This document shows, in pieces, positions 52,068-62,954 of a stretch of 64,000 nt of DNA. Position numbers and translations under genes: made by a program. Under the pieces are notes generated by a model that was given only the letters and a program-made list of their open reading frames with translations, was not told the origin of the DNA and ran no database searches. Position 1 is the stretch's first letter. Every line of letters begins with the position of its first letter. This DNA comes from Casimicrobium huifangae (lineage in GTDB: Bacteria; Pseudomonadota; Gammaproteobacteria; Burkholderiales; Casimicrobiaceae): assembly GCF_009746125.1 (NCBI RefSeq), contig NZ_CP041352.1, forward strand, positions 3,332,436 to 3,396,435, read 5' to 3'.

Positions 52068-52946
52068 CTAGACGCGTTCCACCACCATATGGAATGGTCC
52101 TATGTTGACAGGCCGGGCATTCAGCCTATCGAGCGACCGTCGTTCCTTCAGGGCGCTGGATCCGTCGGACTTAGTTTCGCGCAATTCAACGTCAATCGTC
52201 GTGCCCACGCCGGCCAAAAGCAACGTTAAAGCGGGCATTGGTCGCGTCAGTTCGACAAACGACAGCCTGGTCGACGTCGGACTCAGAATGGGCATCAGAC
52301 TCTTGGCCGAACCATAGGCAACGGGATTGTGATGCAACAGGTATCGACACACGTTGCCGTCCATATCAATCATGAAGTAGCGCGAACTACCCTTGTCATC
52401 GGAATAGGGTATTTGGATTAGTGCAAAGGTATCGCCTGTTTTCAGCTCAATCGCCTCCGCAAGCTGCAGCGCGGCGGGCCGAAACGATAGGGTGTAGGGG
52501 CGTGTCGCATTGACTTGCAGTTCCAGTGTCGATTGTCCCTCTGGCAGCTTAGCGCGTAGCTCTTTCACAGAACGCTCCAGACGAGCAATCGGTTCACCGA
52601 CAGCAATTGTTTTGCTCAATCCAACGGCAGGAATTATTTGTGGCGCTGGTTGTTCAACTGCCCACCGATTCGACGGGATCGTCCGTGTCGCACGTGCCTC
52701 GATGGTCTTCACGTCGTAGCGATCAAACGCGTCTCCCCCACCTCGAAGCACGCCCGCTACAAGGAATTTCGACAGCGTGCTCTCTTTCGGCGCATCGGGA
52801 TTGTCGCCTCCACGCGGGGAGATGAACTTGATGTCGACCAAAGCCTCGCAGCTTGCGTAGGTTGTTGACCCACCCAGTTCCAGCGCAAGTACAGCCGAAA
52901 TACCAAGAACAAATGTGGATACAGATGCATTGAATTTAATCATCAT
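52068..52946 (-). CDS. Exported protein of unknown function
   Basis: About 292 residues from ATG 52946 (longer in-frame starts exist). Residues 1-30 are a signal peptide ending TTYASC. The mature chain shows FISPRGGDNPDAPKESTLSKFLVAGVLRGGGDAFDRYDVKTIEA, a KLPEGQSTLELQVNATRPYTLSF strand, and SRYFMIDMDGNVCRYLLH, which recall DUF4384-type or surface proteins. None is certain. It is divergent from an XRE regulator, with 54 bases between the starts. Confidence 0.6.
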   Translation of the reverse strand: MMIKFNASVSTFVLGISAVLALELGGSTTYASCEALVDIKFISPRGGDNPDAPKESTLSKFLVAGVLRGGGDAFDRYDVKTIEARATRTIPSNRWAVEQPAPQIIPAVGLSKTIAVGEPIARLERSVKELRAKLPEGQSTLELQVNATRPYTLSFRPAALQLAEAIELKTGDTFALIQIPYSDDKGSSRYFMIDMDGNVCRYLLHHNPVAYGSAKSLMPILSPTSTRLSFVELTRPMPALTLLLAGVGTTIDVELRETKSDGSSALKERRSLDRLNARPVNIGPFHMVVERV

Positions 52947-53000
52947 AAAAGTATTACATAAACCGTGGCTCAAGAAAACCATTGTTGCGAGCCTTGAGGG

Positions 53001-53297
53001 ATGGCATCAGCCCCCTCTATCTCGAAACCAAAGGTTCAACGCGGCCGACCTAAAGGAACAAAGACGTTTGACGCGCCAACCGCTATCGCTTTTGGCGCGG
53101 TGATACGACGGAGGCGTCTCGCCCTTGGAATTGCTCAGGAGCAGCTCGCGCTGCTTTCCAGTACGGACCGAAGCTTTGTCGGGAAAGTTGAGCGCGGAGA
53201 GAACCAGCCGAGCTTGGTTCTGATCCTGCGGTTGGCCAAGGCACTTGAGTGCTCCGGAGCAGACTTGGTAGCTGATGTCGAGACAATGTTGACCTGA
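53001..53297 (+). CDS. XRE family helix-turn-helix regulator
   Basis: A 98-residue protein. Residues 1-25 are basic with an AT-hook-like RGRPKGTKT. Residues 32-90 are an XRE domain (AVIRRRRLALGIAQEQLALLSSTDRSFVGKVERGENQPSLVLILRLAKALEC). It probably regulates itself and the divergent exported protein through the 54-base gap. Confidence 0.88.
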   Translation: MASAPSISKPKVQRGRPKGTKTFDAPTAIAFGAVIRRRRLALGIAQEQLALLSSTDRSFVGKVERGENQPSLVLILRLAKALECSGADLVADVETMLT

Positions 53298-53549
53298 ATA
53301 TCATCCCGTCCACTGTACCGTTGTATATGTAGAAAGCACTGGCCCAGCCTGTAGGCGTAAGCTCTCTTTTGAACTAGTAATCGGTATCGTCGGGCAGACT
53401 CTCATCAATCTCAAGAAAAAAACAAGCAGCGATCAAATTGCTTACTCTTGAATCCCCTTGTTTTCAATTGTTATCAATCATCAATTCGCATGGTTTGCCA
53501 ATGGCGCGGGTTTCTACTTGCGCCGAGAAACAGCTACACTGACCACTCA

Positions 53550-53978
53550 ATGCGGTCGTGCATGATTGACGTGTCACCAAGAAGCAGCTTTAGCCGTACC
53601 CTCTGCCAACTCCTGATCGGAGCGATTTTGTTCGCCCAGATGGCAGTTGCGGCCTATGCGTGCCCGAACTTGGCGACAGGCGATGCGAATACCGTGGCAG
53701 CGACTGCCAGCGCCGAATCGATGCCCGCTGATTGCGACCAGATGGCAGGGACACTAGGCCCAGCCGTGTCCAACCTCTGTTCTGCCCACTGCCACAACCA
53801 CGAGCAAAGCTCGGACCACGCTGATGCCCCAGCATTACCTCCTGCGCTGTTTACCGCGCTGTACTGGCTAGCCACTCCTGCGCTCGCCGAGCCTCTGACC
53901 CAGCCCTCTGAAACCAGCGTTCTCCACGCTGCACTCCCCCCGCCGCACGCCATCCTGCACTGCTGCTTCCGCATTTAG
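53550..53978 (+). CDS. Exported Cys/His-rich protein at the head of the Cus operon
   Basis: A 142-residue protein from ATG 53550. Residues 1-32 are a signal peptide (SFSRTLCQLLIGAILFAQMAVAAYAC). LCSAHCHNHEQSSDHAD at about 85-101 and a final HCCFRI are rich in metal-binding residues. The pattern fits the small copper-associated proteins that precede CusC-type genes in beta-proteobacteria. It may capture periplasmic copper or silver. The TolC-like gene follows after 145 bases. Confidence 0.65.
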   Translation: MRSCMIDVSPRSSFSRTLCQLLIGAILFAQMAVAAYACPNLATGDANTVAATASAESMPADCDQMAGTLGPAVSNLCSAHCHNHEQSSDHADAPALPPALFTALYWLATPALAEPLTQPSETSVLHAALPPPHAILHCCFRI

Positions 53979-54123
53979 CAATCACGACGACTTCGCGCTG
54001 ACCGCCTGAACGGTGGTCTTGCCGCGTTCGTCGCGCTCGCCGCTTTCACGTCTTGCATGCTTTGCACGCATTGACGCGTCACGGCGCAGCGCACTGGCTT
54101 CACTGCTTGTTGTCTGGATTCAT

Positions 54124-55458
54124 ATGTTTCACCCCATTCTTCGTGGCGCGCGTAGCAGAGCTACCCTGCCTGCCGCGTGCGCACTACTTCTCTCGTTTGC
54201 CCTCTCATCGGGCATCGCCTTTGCCCAATCGGCACCACCCGGATCGCTTTCACTTGAGTCTGCACTGAAGATTGCGCAGGCACGCTCCTCGCTCCTAGTC
54301 GCACAGGACAGTGCAGCCACCGCATCGCGCGAAATGGCCGTCTCCGCAGGACAGTTGCCTGACCCGACGCTCAAACTTGGCATCAACAATCTGCCCGTAA
54401 CCAGCTCGGATCGGTTCAGTCTGTCGCGGGACTTTATGACCATGCGTTCGGTCGGTGTGATGCAGGAATTCACACGTAGCGACAAACGCGAAGCGCGATC
54501 AGTGCGCTTTGAAAGTGAAGCGCAGGTCGCGTATGCAACTCGAATCGTGACCATCGCCAACCTGCAACGAGAAACTGCCATGGCCTGGCTTGAGCGCTAT
54601 TACAGCGAACGCATGCGCGAAGTGCTGATCCAGCAACGCGACGAAGCGAAGCTACAAATTGAAGCAGCCGACACCACCTATCGCACCGGAAAGGGCGCTC
54701 AAGCGGATGTCTTTGCCGCTCGCTCCGCCGTCGCGCAAATCGAAGACCGCATCGCACAGGCCGACCGGCAGGTACTGGCTGCCAGCACCAAACTGGCACG
54801 CTGGATTGGCGAGGCCGCCACTCAGCCGCTGGATCGTCTGCCCTTGATGGACAGGCCCGGCGTGGAGTTGACGCAACTGGACACCGTGGTCGCGCATCAC
54901 CCGCAAATTGCGGTACTCAAACGGCAGGAAGATGTCGCGCAGGCCGATGTGGCCATCGCTCAAACCAACAAGCGCGCTGACTGGAGCGCCGAGCTGATGT
55001 TCAGCCAGCGCGGCTCCGCATTCTCCAACATGATTTCGATCAATCTGTCGGTGCCGCTGCAATGGGATCAGAAGCACCGGCAGGATCGCGAACTCGCCGC
55101 CAAATTGGCGCTGGTCGAGCAGGCCCGCGCGCAAACCGAAGAGATGACGCGGGAACACGCCGCAGACATTCGCGGCATGGTCATCGAATGGCAAAGCAAT
55201 CGTGAACGCCTGACGCGGCATGACAGCGCGCTGATCCCTCTCGCCAGCGAGCGCACTCGCGCGGCACTCGCTGCCTATCGCGGCGGCGCAGGCAGCTTGA
55301 CTATGGTGCTCGAAGCACGACGTGGCGAGATTGATGCGCGCATGGAGCGCCTGCGCCTGGCGATGGATACCGCGCGCTTGTGGGCGCAGCTCAACTACCT
55401 CAATCCTGAAGGACATGGCAACACCTCAACGTCTGCCACTGGTCGGAGCGCACCATGA
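54124..55458 (+). CDS. cusC: Outer-membrane TolC-family channel of the Cus efflux pump
   Basis: A 444-residue protein with a signal peptide ending GIAFAQ. The OEP fold follows: SLESALKIAQARSSLLV near the N-terminus, long helices (YYSERMREVLIQQRDEAKLQIEAADTTYRTGKGAQADVFAARSAVAQIED) and a second TolC repeat ending RLRLAMDTARLWAQLNYL. It forms the outer exit of the RND pump. Its stop overlaps cusB as ATGA. ATG 54124 is chosen because the upstream in-frame stretch lacks signal-peptide order. Confidence 0.88.
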   Translation: MFHPILRGARSRATLPAACALLLSFALSSGIAFAQSAPPGSLSLESALKIAQARSSLLVAQDSAATASREMAVSAGQLPDPTLKLGINNLPVTSSDRFSLSRDFMTMRSVGVMQEFTRSDKREARSVRFESEAQVAYATRIVTIANLQRETAMAWLERYYSERMREVLIQQRDEAKLQIEAADTTYRTGKGAQADVFAARSAVAQIEDRIAQADRQVLAASTKLARWIGEAATQPLDRLPLMDRPGVELTQLDTVVAHHPQIAVLKRQEDVAQADVAIAQTNKRADWSAELMFSQRGSAFSNMISINLSVPLQWDQKHRQDRELAAKLALVEQARAQTEEMTREHAADIRGMVIEWQSNRERLTRHDSALIPLASERTRAALAAYRGGAGSLTMVLEARRGEIDARMERLRLAMDTARLWAQLNYLNPEGHGNTSTSATGRSAP

Positions 55459-57107
55459 GCCTTAAAACGACCCTCTCAATCGTCGCCGTGATCGCGGTCG
55501 TCAGTGCCGCCAGCTACGGCCTGTATCAACTGGGCATGCACCGGGGTATGGGCATGACGGGTGGTACTTCCGAAACCGGTGCGAGCGGCGCGACCAACAC
55601 CGACAGCGGCCCGCAAAGCATCGCCCAGGGCGAAGCGGCTACCAAACGACACATCACGGCTGGCATCAAAGCCGGTGACGTCGATCCCGAAACTGGCAAA
55701 AAAATCCTTTACTACCACGACCCCATGGTGCCGGGAAACAAGTTCGACAAGCCCGCCAAGTCCCCCTTCATGGACATGATGCTGGTGCCGGTTTATACCG
55801 ATGGCGACACGGATCAGAGCAAAGTTACGGTCAGCTCGCGCATCCAGCAGAATCTCGGTGTGCGCACGGCTCCGGTGGTGCAGGGCATGCTCTCGCCGCA
55901 GGTGTCTGCCGTCGGCAGCATCGCCTATAACGAACGCGACCAAGTGATCGTACAGGCGCGTGCGACGGGCTACGTCGAGCGTCTCTATGTGCGTGCCACG
56001 CTGGATCGCGTTGCCAAAGGTCAGGCGCTGGCCGAACTCTATGTGCCCGACTGGATTGCGGCACAGGAGGAGTTTCTGTCCGTGCGTCGCATGCAGGGCA
56101 CCGATCTCGCCTCTCTTGTGGACGGCGCGCGCCAGCGCATGCGGCAGGTGGGTATGAGTGAGGCGCAGATTCGCCTTGTGGAGACGACCGGTATCACGCA
56201 ACCGCGTGTCATCTTGACTTCACCACAACATGGCGTCGTCGTCGAACTGCTCGCACGCGAAGGCATGACCGTGATGTCTGGTGCGACGCTGTTCCGCATC
56301 AATGGCTTGGGCACCGTTTGGGCCAATGCGGAAGTGCCGGAGACGCAGGCGGCGTTGCTGCGCCCCGGTGCGAAAGTGTCTGCCAGGAGCCCCGCAGTGC
56401 CGGGCACGACTTTCGAGGGCAAGGTGCAGGCGATCCTGCCCGAGGTGAACGCGGCCACCCGCACCATCAAGGCCCGACTCGAACTCGCCAACCCCGGCGC
56501 GCGCCTGGTGCCCGGCATGTTCGTCACCATGCAATTGACCGACAACCGCGCAGAAAAGTCGCTCCTGATTCCGACCGAAGCCGTGATCCAGACTGGGAAG
56601 CGCACCGTAGTGATGCTGGCTGAAGACAACGGCAAGTTCAGCCCCGTCGAGGTCGAAGCAGGCATCGAAAGCGACAACCAGACCGAGATCAAACGCGGCC
56701 TGAAACTCGGCCAGCGCGTCGTCGTGTCCTCGCAATTCCTGATTGATTCGGAAGCGAGCTTGAAGGGGGTTGAAGCGCGCCTCAACGACGCCCCCAAACC
56801 CATCGTAGCCAACACCGCCAAACGGCATCAGGGCGAAGCGAAAGTTGAAGCCATCACCCGCGATGCCATCACGCTGTCGCACGATCCGATCCCGTCGATC
56901 AAGTGGCCGTCGATGACCATGGATTTCAAGCCACCGGAGAAGGGGTTGCCGCGTAACGTTCAGGCGGGGGATCGCGTGAGCTTCGAGTTCTATGAGGCGG
57001 CCGAAGGAATTCCGCAAATCACGATCATCACACCGATGGCTCCAGAGGTTAAAGCCGCACCGTCCGTCCCCGCCGCCCCAGCGGCCAAAGCCGGAAAAAA
57101 GCCATGA
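55455..57107 (+). CDS. cusB: RND periplasmic adaptor CusB with HMBD and CusF-like domains
   Basis: A 550-residue adaptor. An N-terminal membrane anchor (residues 1-25) is followed by a heavy-metal-binding domain ([19 protein letters not shown] to MLVPVY, about 90-117). Then comes the adaptor core with its lipoyl/barrel segments ([25 protein letters not shown]-like [15 protein letters not shown]). A C-terminal domain ([28 protein letters not shown]) is CusF-like, with the Trp-x-x-Met-x-Met copper/silver site. It links CusA to the outer channel and can deliver metal. It overlaps both neighbours by 4 bases. Confidence 0.9.
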   Translation: MSLKTTLSIVAVIAVVSAASYGLYQLGMHRGMGMTGGTSETGASGATNTDSGPQSIAQGEAATKRHITAGIKAGDVDPETGKKILYYHDPMVPGNKFDKPAKSPFMDMMLVPVYTDGDTDQSKVTVSSRIQQNLGVRTAPVVQGMLSPQVSAVGSIAYNERDQVIVQARATGYVERLYVRATLDRVAKGQALAELYVPDWIAAQEEFLSVRRMQGTDLASLVDGARQRMRQVGMSEAQIRLVETTGITQPRVILTSPQHGVVVELLAREGMTVMSGATLFRINGLGTVWANAEVPETQAALLRPGAKVSARSPAVPGTTFEGKVQAILPEVNAATRTIKARLELANPGARLVPGMFVTMQLTDNRAEKSLLIPTEAVIQTGKRTVVMLAEDNGKFSPVEVEAGIESDNQTEIKRGLKLGQRVVVSSQFLIDSEASLKGVEARLNDAPKPIVANTAKRHQGEAKVEAITRDAITLSHDPIPSIKWPSMTMDFKPPEKGLPRNVQAGDRVSFEFYEAAEGIPQITIITPMAPEVKAAPSVPAAPAAKAGKKP

Positions 57108-60100
57108 TTGCCAGGCTGATTCGCTGGTCCATCGTCAACCGCTTTCTCGTGCTGCTGGCCACGGTGATGGTCAGCGCTTGGGGTGTCTATTCTGTCCTCA
57201 AAACACCGCTTGATGCACTACCCGATCTGTCAGACGTACAGGTGATCATCCGCACCACGTTTCCCGGTCAGGCACCGCGCATTGTGGAAAACCAGATCAC
57301 CTATCCGCTGACCGCGACCATGCTCTCGGTGCCCGGTGCCAAGACGGTGCGCGGCTATTCGTTCTTCGGCGACTCGTTCGTTTACGTGCTGTTCGAGGAT
57401 GGCACCGACTTGTACTGGGCACGATCCCGGGTGCTGGAATATCTCAATCAGGTGCAGTCGCGATTGCCACCTTCCGCCAAGGCCACGCTTGGGCCGGACG
57501 CCACGGGCGTCGGCTGGATTTATCAGTATTCGCTGGTAGATCGCACCGGGACGCAGGACGCGTCGCAACTGCGCGCCTTGCAGGACTGGTTTCTCAAATA
57601 CGAATTGAAGACGGTGCCAAACGTGGCGGAGGTAGCCGCAGTTGGCGGCATGGTTCGGCAATATCAAATCGTGCTCGATCCCGACAAACTGGCGGCGTAC
57701 GGAATCTCGCACACCAAAGTTGTCAGCGCGATCCAGCGCGCCAATCAGGAAGCGGGGGGCTCGGTGCTGGAACTGGGTGAGGCCGAATACATGGTGCGCG
57801 CCTCGGGCTATCTGCAATCGCTGGACGACTTTCGCAAAGTGCCGTTGACGACCACCGATGCGGGCGTCTCCGTACGACTCGGCGACGTGGCGCGCGTGCA
57901 AGTCGGGCCGGAAATGCGCCGTGGCATTGGTGAACTGGACGGAGATGGTGAGGCGACCGGCGGCGTCATCGTGCTGCGCTCCGGGAAGAACGCACTGGAA
58001 ACCATCGCAGCGGTCAAGGTGAAGCTTGCGCAATTGCAGGCGAGTTTGCCAAAAGGCGTGGAGATTGTGCCCGTCTACGACCGCTCCGGGCTGATCAAGC
58101 GTGCTGTCGACAACCTGGGCTTCAAACTGCTGGAAGAGTTTCTGGTGGTCGCCGTGGTGTGCTTCATCTTCCTGTTTCACCTGCGCTCGGCCATTGTGGC
58201 CATCGTGTCGCTGCCGCTCGGCATTCTGGCGGCCTTCATCGTGATGCATTACCAAGGCGTCAACGCCAACATCATGTCGCTCGGCGGCATTGCCATTGCC
58301 ATTGGGGCGATGGTGGATGCGGCGGTGGTGATGATCGAAAACGCCCACAAACATCTGGAGCACTGGAACCATGCGCATCCGGGCGAAACACTCGACGGAG
58401 AGGCGCGATGGCAAGTGATTGGTGATTCAGCGGCGGAGGTCGGTCCCGCGCTGTTCTTCTCACTCTTGATCATCACGCTTTCGTTCGTGCCGGTATTCAC
58501 GCTGGAGGCACAGGAGGGTCGTCTGTTCGCGCCGCTCGCCTTCACTAAGACCTACGCGATGGCGGCCGCCGCCGGACTCTCGGTCACGCTGATCCCGGTA
58601 CTCATGGGCTACCTGATACGGGGCCGCATCCCTGACGAAAAGACCAATCCGCTCAATCGCCTGCTGATTGCGATGTATCGTCCGCTGCTCGACTACGTTC
58701 TCGCTTGGCCGAAGCTCACACTGGCCTTCGCTGCGGTAATTCTGGGCTTGAGCGTTTGGCCATTGCAGCACATCGGTGGCGAGTTCATGCCACGGCTGGA
58801 TGAGGGTGACATTCTGTACATGCCCTCGGCGTTGCCGGGGCTGTCTGCGGGCAAGGCGGCAGAACTGTTGCAGCAGACGGATCGCTTGATCAAAACCGTG
58901 CCCGAAGTGCTCAGTGTCTACGGCAAAGCGGGTCGCGCCGAGACGGCGACCGATCCTGCGCCGATGGAAATGTTTGAGACGACGATTCAGTTCAAGCCGC
59001 GCGATCAATGGCGTCCCGGCATGACGCAGGACAAGTTGGTCGATGAGCTGGATCGCATCGTCAAGGTGCCAGGACTGGCCAACATCTGGGTACCGCCGAT
59101 CCGTAACCGCATCGACATGCTGGCCACCGGCATCAAAAGTCCGGTCGGCGTCAAAGTGGCGGGTACCGACCTCGCGGTGATTGATCGTATCACGGGCGAC
59201 ATTGAGCGTGCACTGAAAGACGTGCCCGGTGTCAGTAGCGCGCTGGCGGAACGGCTCACCGGGGGCCGCTACGTTGACGTGAACATTCGTCGTGATGACG
59301 CGGCCCGCTTCGGCATGAATATCGCCGACGTACAGTCGGTCATCACTGCTGCGGTCGGTGGTGACAACATTGGCGAGACGGTGGAGGGGCTGCAACGTTT
59401 CCCGATCAGCGTGCGCTATCCACGCGAAATTCGTGATTCGCTGGAGAAGATTCGCAAGCTGCCGATTGTCAGCGAACGCGGTGCACGGCTGGTGCTCTCG
59501 GACGTTGCCGACATTCGCGTGACCGACGGCCCGCCGATGCTGCGCAGCGAGAACGCGCGGCTGTCGGGTTGGGTGTATGTGGATATTCGGGGCCGCGACC
59601 TGCGCTCGGCCGTCCAGGACATGCAGAAGATCGTTTCCGAAAAGGTCATTCTGCCAGCGGGCTATTCGGTGTCGTGGTCGGGGCAGTTTGAGTTTCTGGA
59701 GCGCGCCACCGCCAAGCTCAAGGTGGTGGTGCCGTTTACGTTGCTGATCATTCTGGTGCTCTTGTATCTGACCTTCAAACGCATGGATGAGGCGGTGCTG
59801 ATCATGGCGACTTTGCCGTTCGCGTTGGTCGGTGGCATCTGGTTGCTCTATCTGCTCGACTACAACCTGTCGGTGGCCGGTGCGGTGGGCTTCATCGCCC
59901 TGGCGGCGGTGTCGGCCGAGTTTGGCGTGATCATGCTGCTGTATCTCAAGCATGCGTGGGATGAGCGCGTTGCGCAAGGCAAGACGGGCAATGAGGATTT
60001 GCTCGATGCGATTCGTGAAGGAGCGGTGCTGAGGGTGCGTCCGAAAGCGATGACGGTTGCCGTCATTCTGGCGGGCTTGTTCCCGATCATGTGGGGCAGC

Positions 60101-60277
60101 GGCACCGGCTCGGAGGTCATGCAACGCATCGCCGCACCGATGGTGGGCGGCATGATCACCGCGCCGCTGCTGTCAATGTTTGTGGTGCCTGCGGTTTATC
60201 TGTTGATGCGGAGGAGGCGTGAGCCTCCACGAACTAGCCTCGCGCCCGAAACCGTTCCCGCATCAGCATCGACATGA
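57104..60277 (+). CDS. cusA: Heavy-metal RND permease CusA
   Basis: A 1057-residue HME-RND permease with two sets of six helices. [45 protein letters not shown] (in helix 4, with the charged relay residues), [24 protein letters not shown] and [19 protein letters not shown] are CusA signatures. The wording is closer to CusA than to CzcA. It uses the proton gradient to pump Cu(I)/Ag(I) from the periplasm through the channel. It starts inside the end of cusB. Confidence 0.92.
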   Translation: MIARLIRWSIVNRFLVLLATVMVSAWGVYSVLKTPLDALPDLSDVQVIIRTTFPGQAPRIVENQITYPLTATMLSVPGAKTVRGYSFFGDSFVYVLFEDGTDLYWARSRVLEYLNQVQSRLPPSAKATLGPDATGVGWIYQYSLVDRTGTQDASQLRALQDWFLKYELKTVPNVAEVAAVGGMVRQYQIVLDPDKLAAYGISHTKVVSAIQRANQEAGGSVLELGEAEYMVRASGYLQSLDDFRKVPLTTTDAGVSVRLGDVARVQVGPEMRRGIGELDGDGEATGGVIVLRSGKNALETIAAVKVKLAQLQASLPKGVEIVPVYDRSGLIKRAVDNLGFKLLEEFLVVAVVCFIFLFHLRSAIVAIVSLPLGILAAFIVMHYQGVNANIMSLGGIAIAIGAMVDAAVVMIENAHKHLEHWNHAHPGETLDGEARWQVIGDSAAEVGPALFFSLLIITLSFVPVFTLEAQEGRLFAPLAFTKTYAMAAAAGLSVTLIPVLMGYLIRGRIPDEKTNPLNRLLIAMYRPLLDYVLAWPKLTLAFAAVILGLSVWPLQHIGGEFMPRLDEGDILYMPSALPGLSAGKAAELLQQTDRLIKTVPEVLSVYGKAGRAETATDPAPMEMFETTIQFKPRDQWRPGMTQDKLVDELDRIVKVPGLANIWVPPIRNRIDMLATGIKSPVGVKVAGTDLAVIDRITGDIERALKDVPGVSSALAERLTGGRYVDVNIRRDDAARFGMNIADVQSVITAAVGGDNIGETVEGLQRFPISVRYPREIRDSLEKIRKLPIVSERGARLVLSDVADIRVTDGPPMLRSENARLSGWVYVDIRGRDLRSAVQDMQKIVSEKVILPAGYSVSWSGQFEFLERATAKLKVVVPFTLLIILVLLYLTFKRMDEAVLIMATLPFALVGGIWLLYLLDYNLSVAGAVGFIALAAVSAEFGVIMLLYLKHAWDERVAQGKTGNEDLLDAIREGAVLRVRPKAMTVAVILAGLFPIMWGSGTGSEVMQRIAAPMVGGMITAPLLSMFVVPAVYLLMRRRREPPRTSLAPETVPASAST

Positions 60278-60339
60278 ACCCATTACGTTTGGCCGGGCGT
60301 CCATCACGCTCATTCTCAAGTTCAACAAAAGGTATTCCC

Positions 60340-60675
60340 ATGAAACTGAAAAATATTGCTCCAGTGCTGATGGTGCTGCTCACGTCCACCGCCTTTATCG
60401 CGATCACGTACGCGGCGGATGCTCCGAAAGCAGCCGACAAATCGGGAAGCACCGTCGTCTCACATACCGCGATTGGTGTGGTCAAGAAGGTGGACGCTAA
60501 ATCGGGCTCGGTAACCCTGTTCCACGAACCGGTCAAGAGTCTCGACTGGCCGTCAATGACGATGGGTTTCAAGGTCAAGAATCCGGCTTTGTTCGAGAAG
60601 CTGACGGAAGGCAGGAAAGTCGAATTCGTGTTTACACAACAGGGTCGCGACTACGTTGTTGAATCGGTGAAATAG
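60340..60675 (+). CDS. cusF: Periplasmic copper/silver chaperone CusF
   Basis: A 111-residue protein with AAAGG before the ATG and a signal peptide ending TYAADAP. VKKVDAKSGSVTLFHEPVKSLDWPSMTMGFKV contains the CusF site: His, Trp and two Met. It hands Cu(I)/Ag(I) to CusB. It closely repeats the C-terminal domain of the cusB product in this operon. It lies 62 bases after cusA. Confidence 0.9.
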   Translation: MKLKNIAPVLMVLLTSTAFIAITYAADAPKAADKSGSTVVSHTAIGVVKKVDAKSGSVTLFHEPVKSLDWPSMTMGFKVKNPALFEKLTEGRKVEFVFTQQGRDYVVESVK

Positions 60676-60733
60676 CGCAGAGCGTATGGCGATTGCGCAC
60701 GTTTGACGAATCACACAAACACGGAGACTCGGC

Positions 60734-61696
60734 ATGTTCGATGACTCAAAACACCTATCAGCACGACGCCGACAATGCCTGATTTTTGGCTGTCTACTGA
60801 CACTCGCGTTAGCCGGATGCGCAACTGCGCGTGTTGACCGATCAGCGGCAATACCAGAGCCGCGTACTGGTGCGGTACGGCCATTTGATGCGAAGCGCCC
60901 AGTAGTGGCGCTCGTCCTCTCCGGGGGCTCTGCGCGCGGCTTCGCACATATCGGCGTGATTCGCGTGCTTGAGCAAATGGGCATCGAGCCCGACCTGATC
61001 GTCGGCACCAGCGCGGGCAGCATCGTGGGGGCGGGCTATGCGGCGGGCCTGAGTGCGGATCAGCTTCAGGCGGCTGCGGCCCGTTCTAACGCATCGATAC
61101 TCATGGACTTCACGCTACCGCATCTCGGGCAACCCATCATTCGCGGCGATCTGGGGCTTGTTCGCGGCGAACGGTTGCAGCAATTTGTAGAAGAACTCGT
61201 ATCGCGCCGTCCCATAGAGGTGTTGCCGCGACGCTTGGCACTCGTCGCGACCGACATGCAAACGGGCAAACCGACATCGTTTACGCACGGGAATGTCGGG
61301 TTGGCCGTCCGTGCATCCTCATCGGTGCCTGGATTGCTGGTGCCGCCACAAATCGCCGGAAAACTCTACATTGACGGCCAGGTCAGCAGTCCACTGCCTG
61401 TCGCAGCGGCACGTTCGCTCGGTGCGGACATAGTGATCGCGGTGGACGCGACCTACCCATCGCAGCATGCGAATATCTCCAGTTTGCCGGATGTCATGTT
61501 TCAATCGTTCATGATTGCCTGTCAACGCATCAAGGAGAGTGAACTACTGTCGGCGGACTTGGTCATTCAGCCGAAGATAGAAACCACCGGGCAACTCGGA
61601 TTCAAAGATCGGGATTGGTTGATAACCGCAGGGGAATCAGCCACTCAGGAGGTAAGCGGGGATTTGCGACGATTGACGACACGCTCGAAACCCTGA
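60734..61696 (+). CDS. Patatin-like phospholipase lipoprotein
   Basis: A 320-residue protein with a lipoprotein signal (LTLALAGC, lipidation at Cys28) and a patatin fold. The oxyanion motif is SGGSARGFAHIGV, the nucleophile elbow GTSAG, and the catalytic Asp is in IDGQVSSPLP, so Ser and Asp are present. It probably hydrolyses acyl lipids at the membrane. Such a gene beside metal efflux genes has been seen in other islands, but no functional link is known. Confidence 0.88.
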   Translation: MFDDSKHLSARRRQCLIFGCLLTLALAGCATARVDRSAAIPEPRTGAVRPFDAKRPVVALVLSGGSARGFAHIGVIRVLEQMGIEPDLIVGTSAGSIVGAGYAAGLSADQLQAAAARSNASILMDFTLPHLGQPIIRGDLGLVRGERLQQFVEELVSRRPIEVLPRRLALVATDMQTGKPTSFTHGNVGLAVRASSSVPGLLVPPQIAGKLYIDGQVSSPLPVAAARSLGADIVIAVDATYPSQHANISSLPDVMFQSFMIACQRIKESELLSADLVIQPKIETTGQLGFKDRDWLITAGESATQEVSGDLRRLTTRSKP

Positions 61697-61725
61697 CATT
61701 GCGGTGTGATGACGAGTAGCGCGCT

Positions 61726-62448
61726 TCAAATAAACATCTCAACGATCAACAACACCAGAAACCCCACAAAAAACGTCGCGCACAACCAAGGGCTTTCCGG
61801 CCCTTCATGCGCTTCGACCATCAGCTCTTCAACAACAAGGTACAGCAGTGCCGCGATGCCGAACGACAGCACCACGTCTATCGTCGAGCTAGACGCGCCA
61901 CTCAACACGACAGCCCCCAATCCCGCGCCCAATAGCAGTAGCCCGCCCAGCCCCGCTGTTATCAGCGCGATCATTGGGCGCGTTGCTCCGCCGCCGCTTA
62001 ATGCCGCCGACGCCGACACGCCGAGAAACAATACCTCCAGGGTCAACGCAATGGTCAGCAGCAGTCCCTGCTTTTCTCCGGCGGCGAAGCCGACACCGAT
62101 TAAGAGCCCATCAAGCGCGATGTCCACACCGAGCGCTATGAGGAGTGTCGTCGGCAATCCGGTTGTGACCGTATCTGCACCCTCTGATTTTTTCTCGGTG
62201 AATGCTTTAAGTAAAAGCATCACCACGACGCCCAGCGCAAAGCCGCCTATTGTTTGCAGCGGTAACCGGCGATGCATGACTTCGGGTAGCAACTCGGTTG
62301 CGAGTGCAGCGAAGACCACACCCGCAGCAAAATGCTGCACGGCACTGCGCATCGCCGCACCGGGTGGCCGCAGCGACGACAGAATACCTCCTGCAACTAC
62401 GGCTACAACCGGAATGGCTGCATAACTCAGGACATTCAGTAGTGGCAT
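61726..62448 (-). CDS. ZIP family metal transporter
   Basis: A 240-residue ZIP protein with eight hydrophobic segments. Helix 4-like VQHFAAGVVFAALATELLPEV carries the His and Glu metal site (HFAAG), and GVDIALDGLLIGVGFA the second. ZIP proteins bring divalent metals such as Zn2+ into the cytoplasm. It converges with the patatin gene. In an efflux island an importer is unexpected and may balance zinc or act on another metal. Confidence 0.87.
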   Translation of the reverse strand: MPLLNVLSYAAIPVVAVVAGGILSSLRPPGAAMRSAVQHFAAGVVFAALATELLPEVMHRRLPLQTIGGFALGVVVMLLLKAFTEKKSEGADTVTTGLPTTLLIALGVDIALDGLLIGVGFAAGEKQGLLLTIALTLEVLFLGVSASAALSGGGATRPMIALITAGLGGLLLLGAGLGAVVLSGASSSTIDVVLSFGIAALLYLVVEELMVEAHEGPESPWLCATFFVGFLVLLIVEMFI

Positions 62449-62532
62449 TTTGTGAAGAGTGTAGCGATAGTTACAAAGGCAACCTGAAGCGGTACCGCCG
62501 GGCGGCTGTTACTCAAAACGCACTCTATTCGC

Positions 62533-62925
62533 TCATTTGATGGCGAAACGTACCGTGCTGGGCTTTCGGCCTTCGAGCGTAATTTCTGCAACCGCTTTGG
62601 TGCCAGCGCTCAGGTTGAATTTGCCATTCGCCTCCATGCGGCTGTCACCTGCGGGCATCAGTTCGACCTCCGTCTTGTCGGCTCCCGTCAATAGCGTGAT
62701 CTTGCCTTTCGCGCCCTTCGTCATCATCGGTTTGCCATGGTCACTGAAGTGCACGGTGATCAGGTCTGGCTTGGCGACCAGCTCGGCGTCGAACGCTTTG
62801 CCTTCGGCCACGATGCCGCCGTGCTTCGGCGAGTGATCGTGGTTGCCTGCGGCGAAGGCGGCGGGTGTAATTGCGACGCCCAGCGTCAATGCCGCCAGTG
62901 TGATCAGTCGGGTTGTATGTTTCAT
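62533..62925 (-). CDS. Small periplasmic protein with a His-rich N-terminus
   Basis: A 130-residue protein with GAAAGGAAAC before ATG 62925. The signal peptide ends AAFAAG and the mature chain opens NHDHSPKHGGIVAEG, a His-rich metal-binding stretch. A beta-rich domain follows (AELVAKPDLITVHFSDHGKP, then KFNLSAGTKAVAEITLEGRKPSTV), similar to small proteins found in CzcCBA/Cus-like clusters. It is 29 bases downstream of the cut-off RND gene, so it belongs to that operon. Confidence 0.72.
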   Translation of the reverse strand: MKHTTRLITLAALTLGVAITPAAFAAGNHDHSPKHGGIVAEGKAFDAELVAKPDLITVHFSDHGKPMMTKGAKGKITLLTGADKTEVELMPAGDSRMEANGKFNLSAGTKAVAEITLEGRKPSTVRFAIK

Positions 62926-62954
62926 GATGTTTCCTTTCTTCGTGGGCAAAAAAA

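Noticed and set aside
53445-53500. AT-rich CAATTGTTATCAATCATCAATTC upstream of the Cus operon as a Fur-like or CueR-like site
   Set aside because: It lacks the repeat structure of either operator; AT-richness alone is not enough.
58460-60124. A 554-codon open frame antisense to cusA
   Set aside because: A shadow of a clear RND permease; its composition is biased (His, Gln, Arg) and no family is recognisable.
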